Shown here in pieces: positions 1-11,460 of a stretch of 64,000 bases of DNA (position 1 is its first letter; each line of letters begins with the position of its first letter). The notes under the pieces are model-generated. The model did no database searches. It was not told the DNA's origin and saw only the letters and a program-made list of their open reading frames with translations. The DNA lies in assembly GCA_002049455.2 (NCBI GenBank), contig KV918772.1:434001-498000 (forward strand). The letters run 5' to 3'. The stretch is from Porphyra umbilicalis. Its lineage: Eukaryota; Rhodophyta; Bangiophyceae; Bangiales; Bangiaceae. Position numbers and translations under genes: made by a program.

Positions 1-930
1 GTCGGCAAGGGCGGCGAGGTCGGAAACGCGGGCGGCGCGCCCTGCGGCAAGGCAAAAGGGCGGCAAGGGCGGCAAGTCCGGCGGTGCGGGCGGCGCGCCC
101 GGTGGCCAAGCGCGGCGGCGGCAAAGGTGGCACGTTCGGCTGTGCGGGCGGCATGCCCGTTGGCCAAGCGCGGCGGCGCCAGTGATTTGCCTTGCGGCGC
201 GGGCGGTTTTTTCCTTGCGGCGAGGGTGACAACAGCCGGCGGCGCGGGCGATTCGCTTTACGGCGCGGGCGCCTAGGGCCGGCAGCGCACGCAAGAGCGG
301 CATTGGCCTGCAACGCGGGCAGTTTGCCTTGCGGCGCAGGCAAGGGTGGCAACGGCCGGCGACGCGGGTGATTTGTCTTGTGGCGCAGGCAAGGGCGGCA
401 ACGGCCGGCGACGCGGGCGATTTGCCTTGTGGCGCAGGCAAGGGCGGAAACGGCCGGCGACGCGGGCGATTTTTGCCTTGCGGCGAGGGTGACAACGGCC
501 GCCGACGCGGGCGATTTGCCTTGCGGCGCAGGCAAGGGTGGCAACGGCCGGCGACGCGGGCGATTTGCCTTGCGGCGCAGGCAAGGGCGGCAACGGCCGG
601 CGACGCGGGCGATTTGCCTTGCGGCGCAGGCTAGGGCGGCAACGGCCGGCGACGCGGGCGATTTGCCTTGCGGCGCAGGCAAGGGCGGCATTGGCCTGCG
701 ACGCAAGCGGGTCGCCTGGCGGCGAGGTTGACGACAGCCGTTGGCGCGGGCGATTCTCCTTACGGCGCGGGCAAGGGTGGCAACGGCCGGCGACGCGGGC
801 GATTTGCCTTGCGGCGCGGGCGTCGAGGGCCGGCCTTGTTCTGCGACGCGGGCGCTTCGTCTTGCGGCGCGGGCGTCGAGGGCCGGCAACACGGGCGAGG
901 GCGGCAACGGCCGGCGGCGCGGCGCTTGTG
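1..930. repeat. GC-rich minisatellite block (58-bp then 49-bp units)
   Basis: From 1 to about 180 a degenerate unit recurs every 58 bp; the shared cgcggg/tgcggg landmark falls at 27, 85 and 143. From about 180 to 920 a second unit takes over with a 49-bp period, measured between copies of gcaacggccg at 541, 590 and 639. It mixes gcgatttgccttgcggcg with ggcaacggccgg. Because 49 is not a multiple of three, each reading frame shifts every copy, which explains overlapping open frames here. I see no gene in the block. The array runs to the left edge, so its full length is unknown. Confidence 0.85.
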
Positions 931-3900
931 GCTCACGCCGTTGCGGGTGACGGACCCGATGTCGTTTGGTCCACCGAGCCGGAGATGTATGTTCGCCTCA
1001 GCCTCGCGGCTAGTTCTGCGCGCACGTTGGCCCGACCGTGGTGGTCGATGGGATCCTCGTCATTGCTGACCAGAGTCCGTACGACATTTGCATCCGCAAC
1101 GGCGCTCGCGCGCACACTCGGCGTATCACTTCGCAGTTTTCTGTCAGTCATCATAGCGATGAAGGAAGTGGCATGCCAGCATGGCCCATGGTGTGGGATT
1201 TGCATCCCTTGAGTCTGCTGATAAAAGCACTTCGTACTCGAAACATGCACGTATGGCAGTAGCGTACCAACTGGTGTTGGTCCATTGTGGTATTACCACG
1301 GTTGCTTCCTCTGTGGTTGTTACCAAGCGTCGAAGGACTGAGTCCAAGTGTTGCACCGGAGGTACCAGAAACCCATTGGGGAGCACTGGTACAGGGGGAT
1401 TGCTCCCGATCAGTGTCGCCTGCGCGGACTTCGGCCACACATAAGTGTACGGACCCTAAACACGGTTCAACCGAGGGAAATGCCGCAAGGTAAGTTGCGG
1501 ATCATACGCAAAGTTGCGCGTCATGGACGGCAGAGTGGTCTTGAGGCACGCAACAGGAATTACTTCCTTAATTGCAACGTCTGTACTTGACTCTGTCCAC
1601 GAGACGTCGGCCTGGATAACTCCGTCACCGGTAACATGGACATGTTGGATAGTGGGTATCCACGTGGAGTCCATGACGATGTTGGCCACGGTTGTGAGCC
1701 CGGCCTGTCGGCGACTTCGTCGCGTTGTTGTTTGCCACTCGTACCCCGGTACATGCTTCTTCTTCTGTAGAAGGAAACGCACCACCAGGTTGCGGGGGAG
1801 GTTCTCCAGGGGTTCCTAGGTGACGTCTTTCGACCCGTAGTCGAACCAGCGCACCTTAGCGCTATAGCTGTCGTCCGTCTGGCGTAAGCCGAGGAGTTTG
1901 TCGATCACATACTCATCGGCAGTTGCCGGGGGTGACTTGCGTTGTTCTAGACCATCTAGCAAGGGGTGTGGAACCCTGTCCGTCGTCGTGGGACGAGGAG
2001 CTGGGGTGACATGGTCACTGCTGACGCGTTTCTCCTCGCCGTCAATGTCATTGACAAACGTGGAGGCGTCCGCGTCCGCGTCGACGACCACGAAGGGGCC
2101 AATGGCTTTTCTTTGCAGCTTGTTTTGCCCATCGTGGTTGGTCGTGTATACGTAGTCGCCGATCTTGACGTCCGCATTGCGGGTTGCGACCCGATGGTCG
2201 AAGTTACGTTTGTAACGTTGTTGCGTCTTACGCAAGGCCTCGACCACGATGAGGATCTGCTTGCGCAGGCGGGCCATGAACTCGCGCTTGCGAGCTAGAG
2301 GTGACCTATCCTTGAGCGTTCCCTTATTGGTAAGCGGAGTGCCTGGGGGCAAGTTGCGAACCGTGAGGTTGGGGATCCGCCTCGGGATACCAAGCTCAAA
2401 TGGGGCGATGCCCGTCGACCGATGTGGTTGGCTATTATACGCCATGGTGATTACCGGGAGTAGCTCATCCCATCGTGATGGGTTGTCGGCGACGTGGTGT
2501 CGCAGTTGCGTAGCCATGGTACGGTTGTACCGTTCGACTTTCCCATTGGTTTGGGGATGATACGCCGTGGTGCGAACCGTTTCATTGCCAAGCATTTTCA
2601 TCACAGCGATGAAGAAGTTCGACATGAACTGGGGCCCTTGGTCCGATAGGATCCGGTCCGGTGGCTCGTAGGCTGACACCCACGCGTCGATGATGGCTGA
2701 CGCTACTGACATAGCCGTGATTCGCCGCAAGGCGACGCACTTGGTGAGCTTGGCGAAGCGGTCGGTGATAACCACGATGAAGCGGTTGCCCTTCTTGAAG
2801 GCCGGGATGGGCCCAAAGATGTCAATGGATAGCTCCGTGAGAGGCTCGGTAGCCTGGAGCAGGGTCAAGGGCGTGGTGTGTCGTCGCAAGGCGAGGCGGT
2901 TTTGCGCACACGTTGTGCATTTGGTGATGGTCGAATGAATGTCCGTCACCATTGAAGGCCAGTAGTATGCCTTACGCAATGTGTAGTACATCCGGTTTAT
3001 ACCAGGATGGGCAGCCACGGTTGCGTGGTGCTCGAGGGTCAACACGCGTTCGCGTAGCGACTTTGGAATAACCAGTTGATTGCCGTAAGGCGCACAGCGG
3101 TACAGAGCGTGGTGCTCATCGCGGAAGAAGGCCTTGGCCGTTCCGCGCTCCACGCGAGTGGACATCTCGACGCAAAAGTCGTCTGTTTGTTATGCTTCGA
3201 CAACATCGTCGAACTCCACCGGTTCCGGTGTGTCGGTACCCGTGTACCTCCCCGTTCTTAAGCCGTTGGCCATCTCGGCCAACGCCAGACAAGGTATATC
3301 ATCGTGGATATCTTCTCGCGGCGCCACCGGGGAGGCGCGCGACAGGGAGTCGGGCAAGTGGTGCGATGCACCTGGTTTATAAACCATATCGAATGTGTAT
3401 TCGGAGAGGAGAAGTCGCCATCGCATAAAGCGTCCTCTTGAGTCGGTCGTGCTGTAGATCCAGCTAAGTGCTTTGTGATCCGTTCGGATGAGGAACCGTT
3501 GTCCGTCGAGGAAGTGCCTCAACTTCAGGACAGCCCACACGACGCCGAGGCATTCTCGCTCCGTGGTGGAGTAGTTTTTCTCTCCAGCAGTGAGTCCTCG
3601 GCTCCAATACCCGACAGGGTGACGCAGTTGGCCCGGCTCCTCTTGGAGGAGGGTACAACCAACTTGGTCGGCGCATGCGTCCACGTCAACGACGAGTTTC
3701 CGATTGGCCTTCGGCAAGGAAAGTACCGGTGGGCACAACAGTGCGTTGCGAAGGTCCTCGAAGGCGGCGATAGCCACGTCCGTCGGTGGTGGTAAATCCG
3801 GTGGGATCTCGGCCCTAGTCAGGGCGTTCAGGGGCTTTGCTTGTTTGGCAAAGTCTTTGACAAACCGTCGATAGACGTTGTACATGCGCAAGAAGCTTTT

Positions 3901-6239
3901 CAGCTGGGTCTGTGTGGTTGGGAACTTGGCATGCTTCAGAGCATCCACGTTCTTGTTGTGCACGTGCAGTTGCCCGGGGCGGACAATGTGTCCTAGGTAC
4001 TCAACCTTATCGGAGAACCACGTGCACTTTTCCAAGTTGAGGGTGACCCCGGCTTCGCGGAGACGGTGAAGAACCGTGTCAACGTCTTTGACGTGTTGTT
4101 CCGCGTTTGCGGAGAAGATGATGACATCGTTTAAGTAGAAGAGGCATATCTGCCACTTCAAACCCGAGAGGATAATATCCAGCGGGCGCTGAAAGGTAGC
4201 GGGCGCGTTCGTCAAGCCGAAAGGCATGGATAACCAGTGGTATACACCACAGTGCGTCGTGAACGCCGTCTTCTCTTGGTCGTCCTTGCGTAAGGGTACT
4301 TGCAAGTACCCCGCGGTGCAGTCGAGGGACGTGAACACCTGGGCATCTCCCAAGGAGTCGAGGCAGTCCTCCATCGGAGGCAAGAGATAAGCATTCTTCT
4401 TGGTGATGTTGTTTAACCGACGATAGTCGACACAGAACCGGGCTTTGCCGTTCTTCTTTGGTACAATTACCACGGGGCTTGCCCAAGCACTATGGCTAGG
4501 GTCAATGACGTTAAGCTTCAACATCTTGTTGATCTGATCAGCGATGATCTGCCGTTTGAACGGCCCGGTCCGGTAGGGTTGGGCCCTTATGGGCAGAGCG
4601 TCGGGAGGAGTGACGATGGCGTGCTCCGTAGCACGGATGACGCCAAGGGTTCCATCCCACAAAGACGAATGCGTCTTCAGCATGTCTCGAATCTGCTTGT
4701 GCAGGTACTCGGGGGCCTCGCTGAGGTCGAGGTCCTCGAGTGGGTCACGACTCGCGTCGTCCGATGAGTTATCGGTTCCACCCTTCGGGGTGTTGTCATC
4801 CAAGACGTCGGAGAGCATCGGCCCTTAGTAGGGTTCTGCAAACCCCATGGTAGAGTTCTTGCGAACAATGACTTGGTCCTTGCCGAAGTTGCATAACTTG
4901 ACCAGGAATGGTTCGTCCGGTTTGACGATGGCGATGGCGCGGGCGACTGCCATGGACTTGTGTCGGCACAACCGAATGTTCGGTGTGATGGTTACCATAC
5001 CAGGCGTGTCGCACGTGGCCATGATCCACTCCTCCTTGTGTCCGATGACACGCACCTGTTTGCAGGCTCGAACCCGAGCGGGGTTATCTTGCCAGTGGCG
5101 GTCCCACGCGCTGTCGTGAAGACAAGCTAAAATCGGCGTTGGCCGAGGTTGATCTTCCGTGCATCGCACGTGCGCTTGCCAGACGATCTTGCGCAAGCGC
5201 GGCAGAATGTCCTCGATGTTTTGTTCAATGAACTCGGTGCCAAGAATGCACGGGACTGACAAGTTGTCGGCAACGAGGAATCGGTCAAATAGACGCACAC
5301 CTCCGGTGTCTACATACAGATGTATGGCATACTTGGTCACAAGACGATTGTTGTTTGCATCTCGGATGCGCGGAAGCGTAGTAAACTCTTCGGCGTAAGC
5401 CATCCAGTTCGAAGGGAGAACACTAGTTCGCACTATGTTCACCCCGGCGCCCGTGTCTAAGACAGGACGGCAACTTCGCATTACGCGCAGGCATGGGCCT
5501 AACGTGGCTGCGATCTCATAGTGCCGAAGGGCACGACGTGAGAGTCTTGTCACCGTACGCTTTCGCGTTCCGCCGGGCAACCCCAAGTCGGGCACCCGGC
5601 CTAGACGTGTTTCGAGTCGTCCACGGCGTCGGTCGGATGCTCGACCTCGTCTTCCTCGACGTTACCGTCGGCCAGGGCATGAACCCCGATAGGCGGTTGC
5701 CGACGCTCGCGAGGGCGATAAGGCTCGGCACACTGTGCGGCGAAGTGCCCCTGCTTGTTATAGTTGTAACAGATGTCAGCCCGATTGGCTTGAGGGACGG
5801 CGTTCCGAGGGGACAGCGGGGTGCGAACCGGTGTGAACGGTCGTTCCGTCGTCGTCCGCTGGTCTTGTGTCGCGTAAGCGACTTTGATCGCCGTTGGGCG
5901 GGTCATCTTGAGTTGCAAACGCAACTTGTTCGTACCATCCCAATACATCTGGGCGGTGACGCCTGTCTCAGACAGGGTTCGGTCGGTGAACTGGTCGTTC
6001 AGTACCCGTACGTGCGCTTGCACAAGGTCCGAAAGACCAGTGATGAAGACGTCCTTAACGTCTTGGATGTCGAACAAACCGTTTAGGAGGTCGCGTTGCG
6101 TTTCCACGCGATGACCAAAGGCCGTGGGCGCCTCGTTGTCTTGTTGCTTCATCGTAATGATGTCTTGATAGGCGTTAGCCATAGTTGCGTGTGTCGCATA
6201 CTTCGAAAGAAGCCAGTTGATAGCATCTCCGTAGGTACG

Positions 6240-6712
6240 TGTAGTACAATGAATCGCGATCACCTCGGAGAGGAGGGAAGTACCGGCCGTCCTAGCCGCT
6301 CGTGCGTCACCCGCTATGGGACTCGAGGTCCAGGAAGTCAGGCCGACCGAAACGCCAAGACAAACAGGCACGGTTTACTTGCCGGCGACGACGGTGCCTC
6401 CCACCGTCATCGCCCTTCGTCCTAAAAGGGCGGAAACCGCTGCGCGGGGACCGGGGCCACTAGTTGGCCCGGTCCCGCGCTGCCAAATACCTACGATGCA
6501 GATAATTCCCTCCAATGCATGACACTACCCAATCTGGATTAACCTGCCCCGCTGTCAGCACACGACAATCCGGTGAGCTCACCCGGACAGGTGCGCCGCA
6601 GGCGTTCACAAGCCGCAGCGGCAAGCCACAAAGGCGACACACCACCGGTCCCCCGGCTCCTGCGCACCAGCGCCAATAGCCACGAGTACAACGCCCCAGG
6701 CGTAGTACTACA
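6240..6712 (+). mobile_element. Solo LTR (copy A) of the hairpin-LTR family, inside gypsy A gag
   Basis: A 473-bp segment begins TGTAGTAC and ends GTACTACA, a perfect 8-bp inverted terminal repeat with canonical TG..CA ends. It is flanked by a perfect 5-bp target duplication, gtacg at 6235-6239 and 6713-6717. It matches the reverse complement of 57184-57830 and 15421-16007, the 5' LTRs of two gag-only elements. No internal region is present, so it is a solo LTR left by LTR-LTR recombination. Its sense strand, inferred from those elements, is plus, opposite to gypsy A. Three stem-loops lie at 6387-6411, 6411-6432 and 6442-6480. Confidence 0.9.
6387..6480 (+). promoter_or_regulatory. Three consecutive stem-loops in LTR copy A
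   Basis: Stem 1 pairs GACGACGGTG (6387-6396) with CACCGTCATC (6402-6411) around a 5-nt loop, with one mismatch. Stem 2 pairs CGCCCTT (6411-6417) with AAGGGCG (6426-6432). Stem 3 spans 6442-6480, pairing GCGCGGGGACCGGGGCC with the segment ending GGTCCCGCGC around the loop ACTAGTT. The same series occurs in LTR copies B and C. Function is unknown; a structured 5' leader such as a packaging, dimerisation or translation signal is an inference. Confidence 0.7.
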
Positions 6713-7935
6713 GTACGGATGGCGTAACGCTTACGTCCGAGGGTGCTGTTAAGCGCGCCGGAGAAGGCCATCTTGGCGTTGCCGGCTAGTCGAAAGACCA
6801 TAAGCGGAAGGGCTTGACCGTGCGTCAGCCCAGCCGCGTCGCACGCGCGGCGAAAGGTCGTCAAGAACGTTAAGATGCCCAAGGGCAGGGCTCCCGTGAA
6901 TGGCTGTTGCCCATGGAACGCTCCGTCCAAACGTTTGTTGAGACGGTGTGACCGCTGTGCCTCTTTAGGCGTATACGTCAGTTGACGGCGGATCAGGAAG
7001 TACGTCCTGTAGTCCAGGAGTGTCTTGAAGCGGCTATTAGCCGGGCGGATCACCTTGATCCTATCGGCTTTTTCAAGTCGCTCCTTCCGTTTGGTGGGGG
7101 GCGCGGGGCGCTTGCGCGCGGCCGCGTCCGACTCGCTCGAGCTTTCGCTCGGCGAGGACCCACTTGGGGGCGACGGCGGGTGTGGGGGCCCGTGGCCATC
7201 GTCCGAAGAGGACGTGTCCGTCGCGTTGGGGTTGTCGTCGTCTGACGACGTCGGGCTTGACCCAGAAGCGGAATCGTCGGAAGATGAGGAAAGCGCGGCG
7301 TGAGCTGGAGCGTCCTTGCGGACGGACTTGTCCTTAATCACCTTGCTCGTCTTCTTGACGTCCTTGGTCTTGTCGCCCGACTGGCGTCGAGACTTAGCCA
7401 CACGGCGTTCCTCCTCATGGGAGTAGACCTTGCGCAGGGCCTCGACGTCGTCAACCAGCTTGTCATTGGCTCGCGCCAAAGACTCGTTAGTCTGTTCTTG
7501 GGCCGTTAGGCGTCGCTGAAGTGCTTTAACGGCCGCCTTCAGGCTCTCCACCACCTGCATCTGCCCAGATGCGGCTTGATCCGCAGGGATGGGAGGAGTT
7601 GGAGCACCGTCCGCGGGGGCGTCGGAGGCTGCAGGAGTGCCTTGTCCACCGCCCGGCGGCCGGTAGCCAGATGGCAACTTGCCGTCTCTGGCTCGCCGAG
7701 TGCCGCCGGTACCACCAGTAGACATACTGGGACCTGAACAAATTGTTCCGACTTGGCTTACGCCCTGCGCGCCAACGTCGGAGATCTCAACCGTGATGCC
7801 CCCGGGACCACGCCCACAAGTCTATGGCTTACGCCCCGCACGCCAAGCGACCGTATCGACACCGTCACAATGTTACGAGGCAGCGAGAAAGTTCTCGGGG
7901 ACACCGTGCCGCGAGGCACGATGAAGGCGAGGGTA

Positions 7936-7957
7936 TCCCCTGCTGCTCCACCAAATG
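7936..7957 (-). promoter_or_regulatory. Putative LTR end and primer-binding site of gypsy A
   Basis: On the minus strand the sequence reads ..taccaca then TTTGGTGGAGCAGCAGGGGA. A near-identical motif, ctaca then TTTGGTGGATCAGCTGGGGA, occurs at 58340-58320 in another gypsy-type leader. TGG at the start and complementarity to a tRNA 3' end terminating CCA are the hallmarks of an LTR-element primer-binding site. The tRNA involved is not identified. Confidence 0.5.
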
Positions 7958-8334
7958 TGGTATTAATAACGTTAGTTCAAGTACCAGTGTACTGAGACCG
8001 ACCGTAGCCAAGCAATAAAGCGAGTTCTATCGCCGTCGCGGCGAGGAAGAAGACCTTTTGTTGAAGGGCATCCGATGGGGAGCCGGGTGGTGCCCACGAC
8101 GGCGACCCCGGACCCACGGTGGTTTAATAAAAACAACGGCACTGGTCGATCGACCATCCGATCAAGCGATCGTGATGAGTGCCGGCATACAGATGAGACA
8201 GGCAAGCAAACAAGCAATAATAAATAAACAATGCGGAAGTAACCCCCCAAAGGGCGTGCCACAAGCCGAGTCACACACATCAGTGGATTCGGCCAGTCAA
8301 GGGGGCTACTCGTGGCTAATTTCCAATTGGGAGC
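7958..8334 (-). other. Gene-free stretch, probable 5' LTR remnant of gypsy A
   Basis: About 375 bp upstream (in the minus sense) of the primer-binding-like motif, locally richer in A/T (aataataaataaac near 8217) than its surroundings. Position argues for LTR sequence. I found no matching second copy at the low-coordinate end of gypsy A and no clean TG..CA boundaries, so this is an inference from position only. Confidence 0.35.
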
Positions 8335-10200
8335 AGAGATATGCTACAACACGGGCGCCTCGCTCGCTGGCGCATGCGCCTGAATGAGCTCGCCTTCGAC
8401 ATCGCGTACAAGCCCGAAGAAACCAATTGGCTCGCCGACGGGATGTCCCGGCTGGTCGCGTCGGGCACCGACCGCTCGGTTGACGACACGGACCTTCCCG
8501 TCTTCGCCGTGACCCGGGCAGAGACGCCCCGGGGCCTGGTGACAGCCAACTACGTATCCGGGCCGACCACACGCGCCATCGATAAGGGCGAGGTGGCCAC
8601 GGCACAAGGGGAGGATCCCCTGTGTCGCAAGGTCGTGAAGGCGCTCAACGCCGGTCGAGCGGTGCCGTTCTTCGAGGACAGTGATGGCCTCGTGTGCCGG
8701 CGTGCCACCCACGACGGGGTGGCCCAGATTGTCGTACCGGTGCCCCTGCGGGAGCGTGTTCTGCGGTTGGAACACGAGACCACGTTGGCGGGACACCCGG
8801 GGTAGTCCCGGATGTATGCTGCCATGCGGCGGTATTGCTACTGGCCCGGGATGGCGGAAGACGTTGTCCTTCACGTCCGCAACTGCGCAAGCTGCGCCCG
8901 CGGCCGCGTCCGGCCGCTTCGGGCGGCAGCCGCCTTGCAGCTCTTCCCAGCCACGCTGCCCTTCCAGGACATCGCCACGGACTTGTTCGGGCCGCTGGCC
9001 AAGACGGCCGCTGGCAACGAGTACATCATGGTCATGACTGACCGGTTCTCCAAGCTGGTATGCGCCATACCGATGCGTAAGATACGCGCGGTGGACTGCG
9101 GCTCCGTCCTTCTGGACTATTGGATCGGGGCCTACGGTCCCCCTGACCGGGTCCTGTCGGACGGCGGGCCCCAGTTCACCGCGCAGTTTTGGCACCAGGT
9201 GTGCAACCTGTTGTCCGTCGAGGCCAAGGTGACCACACCATCGCGACCGCAGACTCACGGGCAAGCTGAGCGGTTCAACCCACGATGGGCCGTATTCTCG
9301 ACCACTACGTCGCCGAGCACTCCACTACGTGGGACCAGCTCCTCCCGGCGCTCACGTTGGCGTACAACACGCAGCCGCATGCGGCAACCAGGGTCGCTCC
9401 GTTCGAGCTCGTCAACCCGTTGAGAGTGGCCAGCTGGTCCATCAAGGACCTGACGCGGAGGAGCCGGTACCCGGCAGCGGCGCAACGGGGCACTCACGCC
9501 GAGAAAAAGGAGCAGGCCGCCTTCCTGACGCGCTTGGTGCGCCTGATCCCGCGGATCCAGGAGGCCCTGGCGGCAGCGCAGCAGCGGTACAAGAGCAACC
9601 ACGATGCACGCATCCGACCCCAACCGACTGGGCTGGAATTCGGCGGGTTCGCCTTCAAGCGGCACCATGACTACAAGTGAAGAAAGCTTGGTCACCGGGC
9701 CCAAGGCCCCTTTCGCGTCGTCCACATCGAGGGGCCAACGGCCGTGCTCGACATCAAGGGCGAGCACCGGCGGGAAAACATTGTGCACCTGGTGCGCGCC
9801 CCGTCAGGGCCCCCGGCCGAGCCGGCCCTACACCCCTCATTGGATGGCACGGTCCGGCCCCACGGGCCTAGCCCCGATGGGCACACGTATCACATCGACC
9901 AGATACTGGACCATTCCGACGGCGAGGACGGCCGCCTATTGGTCAAGGTGACGAGGACCGGATACGAGAAGGCCACGTGGGAGGACGCCTCCGTCGCATC
10001 CCACGACACCCTGCGGCTGTACCTGCGCCGCGCAGGCCGCCGGAGCCTCCTCTACACGGCGGCGGACCCGCTCCCGGGCGTGACCGGGGACAATGACGCG
10101 GCCGCCGGGGCGGGGACCGCGCCCGCACCCTCGGTCGCGGCGGAGACCGGGGCCCCGGCGGGCCGAGATCCGCCGGTCGGCCCGCTCCTCTATTGGGCGC
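8335..10200 (+). mobile_element. Ty3/gypsy chromovirus B, 3' part only
   Basis: The plus strand opens in the RNase H region (WRMRLNELAFDIAYKPEETN at 8371), continues through the integrase zinc finger (LRLEHETTLAGHPG, then YYCYW-like and CASCARGR) and the integrase core (ATDLFGPL, VLSDGGPQFT, PQTHGQAERFN), and ends in a chromodomain-like segment near 9890-10040 (HIDQILDH..., YEKATWEDASV). Protease, gag and most of the reverse transcriptase are absent from this window. It resembles gypsy E and G more than gypsy A. It is a broken fossil with a few breaks. Its right side passes directly into the 57/60-bp minisatellite. Confidence 0.85.
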
Positions 10201-10224
10201 GCCCCGAAGACGGCCCACGCTGGG

Positions 10225-11460
10225 GGTACGAAGGGCGTTGCGCCAGTGGAGCGACGCCCCGGGATCGGCGCGCGACGGAGGCCCAGCGGAGGGCGTATCG
10301 CCAGTGGGGCGGCGCCCCCACGGCGTCGTGGCGCCCGTCGTCACGGAGGGCGGATCGCCAGTCGGGCGGCGCCCCCACAGCGCCGTGGCGCCCGTTGTCG
10401 CAGCGGAGGGCGTATCGCCAGTGGGGCGGCGCCCCCACGGCGTCGTGGCGCCCGTCGTGACGGAGGGCGGATCGCCAGTGGGGCGGCGCCCCCACTGCGC
10501 CGTGCCGCCCGTTGTCGCAGCGGAGGGCGTATCGCCAGTGGGGCCGCGCCCCCAGGGTCGACGCGCGACGGGGACGCCGCGGAGGGCGTATCGCCGGTGG
10601 GGCGGCGCCCCTACGGCGTCGTTACGCCCGTCGTGACGAAAGGCGGATCGCCAGTCGGGCGGCGCCTTCACGGCGTCGTGGCGCCCGTTGTCGCAACGGA
10701 GGGCGTACCGCCAGTGGGGCGACGCCCCGGGGTCGGCGCGCGACGGGGGCGCCGCGGAGGGCGTATCGCCAGTGGGGCGACACCCCCTCGGCGTTGTGGC
10801 GCCCGTCGTGGCGCCGGGCGTACCGCCAGTGGGGCGGCGCCCCGGAATCGGCGAGCGACGGGGGCGCAGCGGTGGGCGGATCGCCATTGGGGCGGCGCCC
10901 CGTGGTCTGCACCCGCCAGGTGCGAACCGAAGGGCGTGCCGCCATTGGGGCTGTGCCCTGGGATCGATGCGCGCCCGGTGCCAAGCAGGGGCTTCGGAAT
11001 ATTGATGCGGATAAAGCACCGTTCTGTAAGCAGCGGCCTTCTGCTCGCAGCAACATCTCATGTTCATCAGTCTTTCCACGAAGAACCTGAGCATGAGCTG
11101 AGCTTTCCAGCAGTGTCTTCAGTTTTGCTTTTGGATGGCGAGAAGATTCCAACGGATATATCCGGATATATCTGGATATATCCCTAATTCTGCTGAAAAG
11201 TCCGGATTCTGAAAGGCCCTGGTGCCAAGCGGACGGCGTACCGCCCTTGGGGCGACGCCCCGGGCTGGGCACGCGCCCGGTGCGGAACGGAAATCGTATC
11301 GCCAGTGGGGCGGCGCCCCTTGATCGGCCCTCGCCGGGTGCGTGGCGGAGGGCGTACCGCCATTTGGGCGGCGCCCCCTAGGCGGCGCGGCGCCCGTCGA
11401 AGCGAAGGGCGTGTCGCCAGTGGGGCGGCGCCCCCGGATCGGCACACACCGGGTGCGCAT
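10225..11460. repeat. 57/60-bp alternating minisatellite (117-bp higher-order unit)
   Basis: The landmark gggcg(t/g)atcgcc recurs at 10291, 10348, 10408, 10465, 10525 and 10582, giving spacings of 57, 60, 57, 60 and 57 bp. Two related monomers therefore alternate as a 117-bp dimer. Both lengths are multiples of three, so frames stay open through the array; one plus-strand frame reads a repeated RRAYRQWGGAPTA-type peptide. Later copies (10640-10990 and 11220-11460) are more diverged. A non-repeat segment, about 10990-11220, interrupts the array and contains three near-copies of ggatatat. No gene is claimed. Confidence 0.85.

Larger units (their letters stand above)
5601..7725 (-). other. gag region of gypsy A
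   Basis: The upstream part is a Gly/Pro/Ser/Asp-rich, low-complexity leader with a short predicted coiled coil (about 7560-7400, LKAAVKALQRRLTAQEQ). A helical gag-like segment follows (RTYFLIRRQLTYTPKEAQ onward), and the downstream part ends in a retroviral-type zinc knuckle region near 5750 (CYNYNKQGHFAAQC). The region is divided by the solo LTR at 6240-6712. Gag in this family forms the virus-like particle. It belongs to a broken element and is listed only as a part of it. Confidence 0.8.
1144..7957 (-). mobile_element. Ty3/gypsy chromovirus A, broken fossil
   Basis: The minus strand carries, in order, gag (about 7725-5600), aspartic protease (5595-4825, motif VLDTGAGVNIV), reverse transcriptase with RNase H (4818-3190, FTSLDCTAGYLQVPL and MPFGLTNAPATFQ), integrase (3165-about 1950, H2C2 zinc finger then SIDIFGP and ILSDQGPQF), a chromodomain (about 1920-1740) and a further C-terminal region to about 1144. 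Gene order with integrase after RNase H is diagnostic of Ty3/gypsy; the chromodomain places it in the chromoviruses. A putative primer-binding site lies at 7936-7957. The gag region holds a solo LTR of another family. The element is broken in a handful of places. I could not identify a convincing pair of its own LTRs, so its age is uncertain, but it is not recent. Confidence 0.9.

Noticed and set aside
1-930. A CRISPR array
   Set aside because: Units are contiguous tandem copies without unique spacers, in a eukaryotic window.
1291-7965. TGTGGTATTA at 1291 and 7956 as the ends of a gypsy A LTR pair
   Set aside because: The matches extend for only about ten bases and the first lies inside coding-like sequence of the element.
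10093-11187. Long plus- and minus-strand frames across the 57/60-bp array as a repeat protein
   Set aside because: Unit lengths that are multiples of three keep every frame open, so openness is no evidence of coding.
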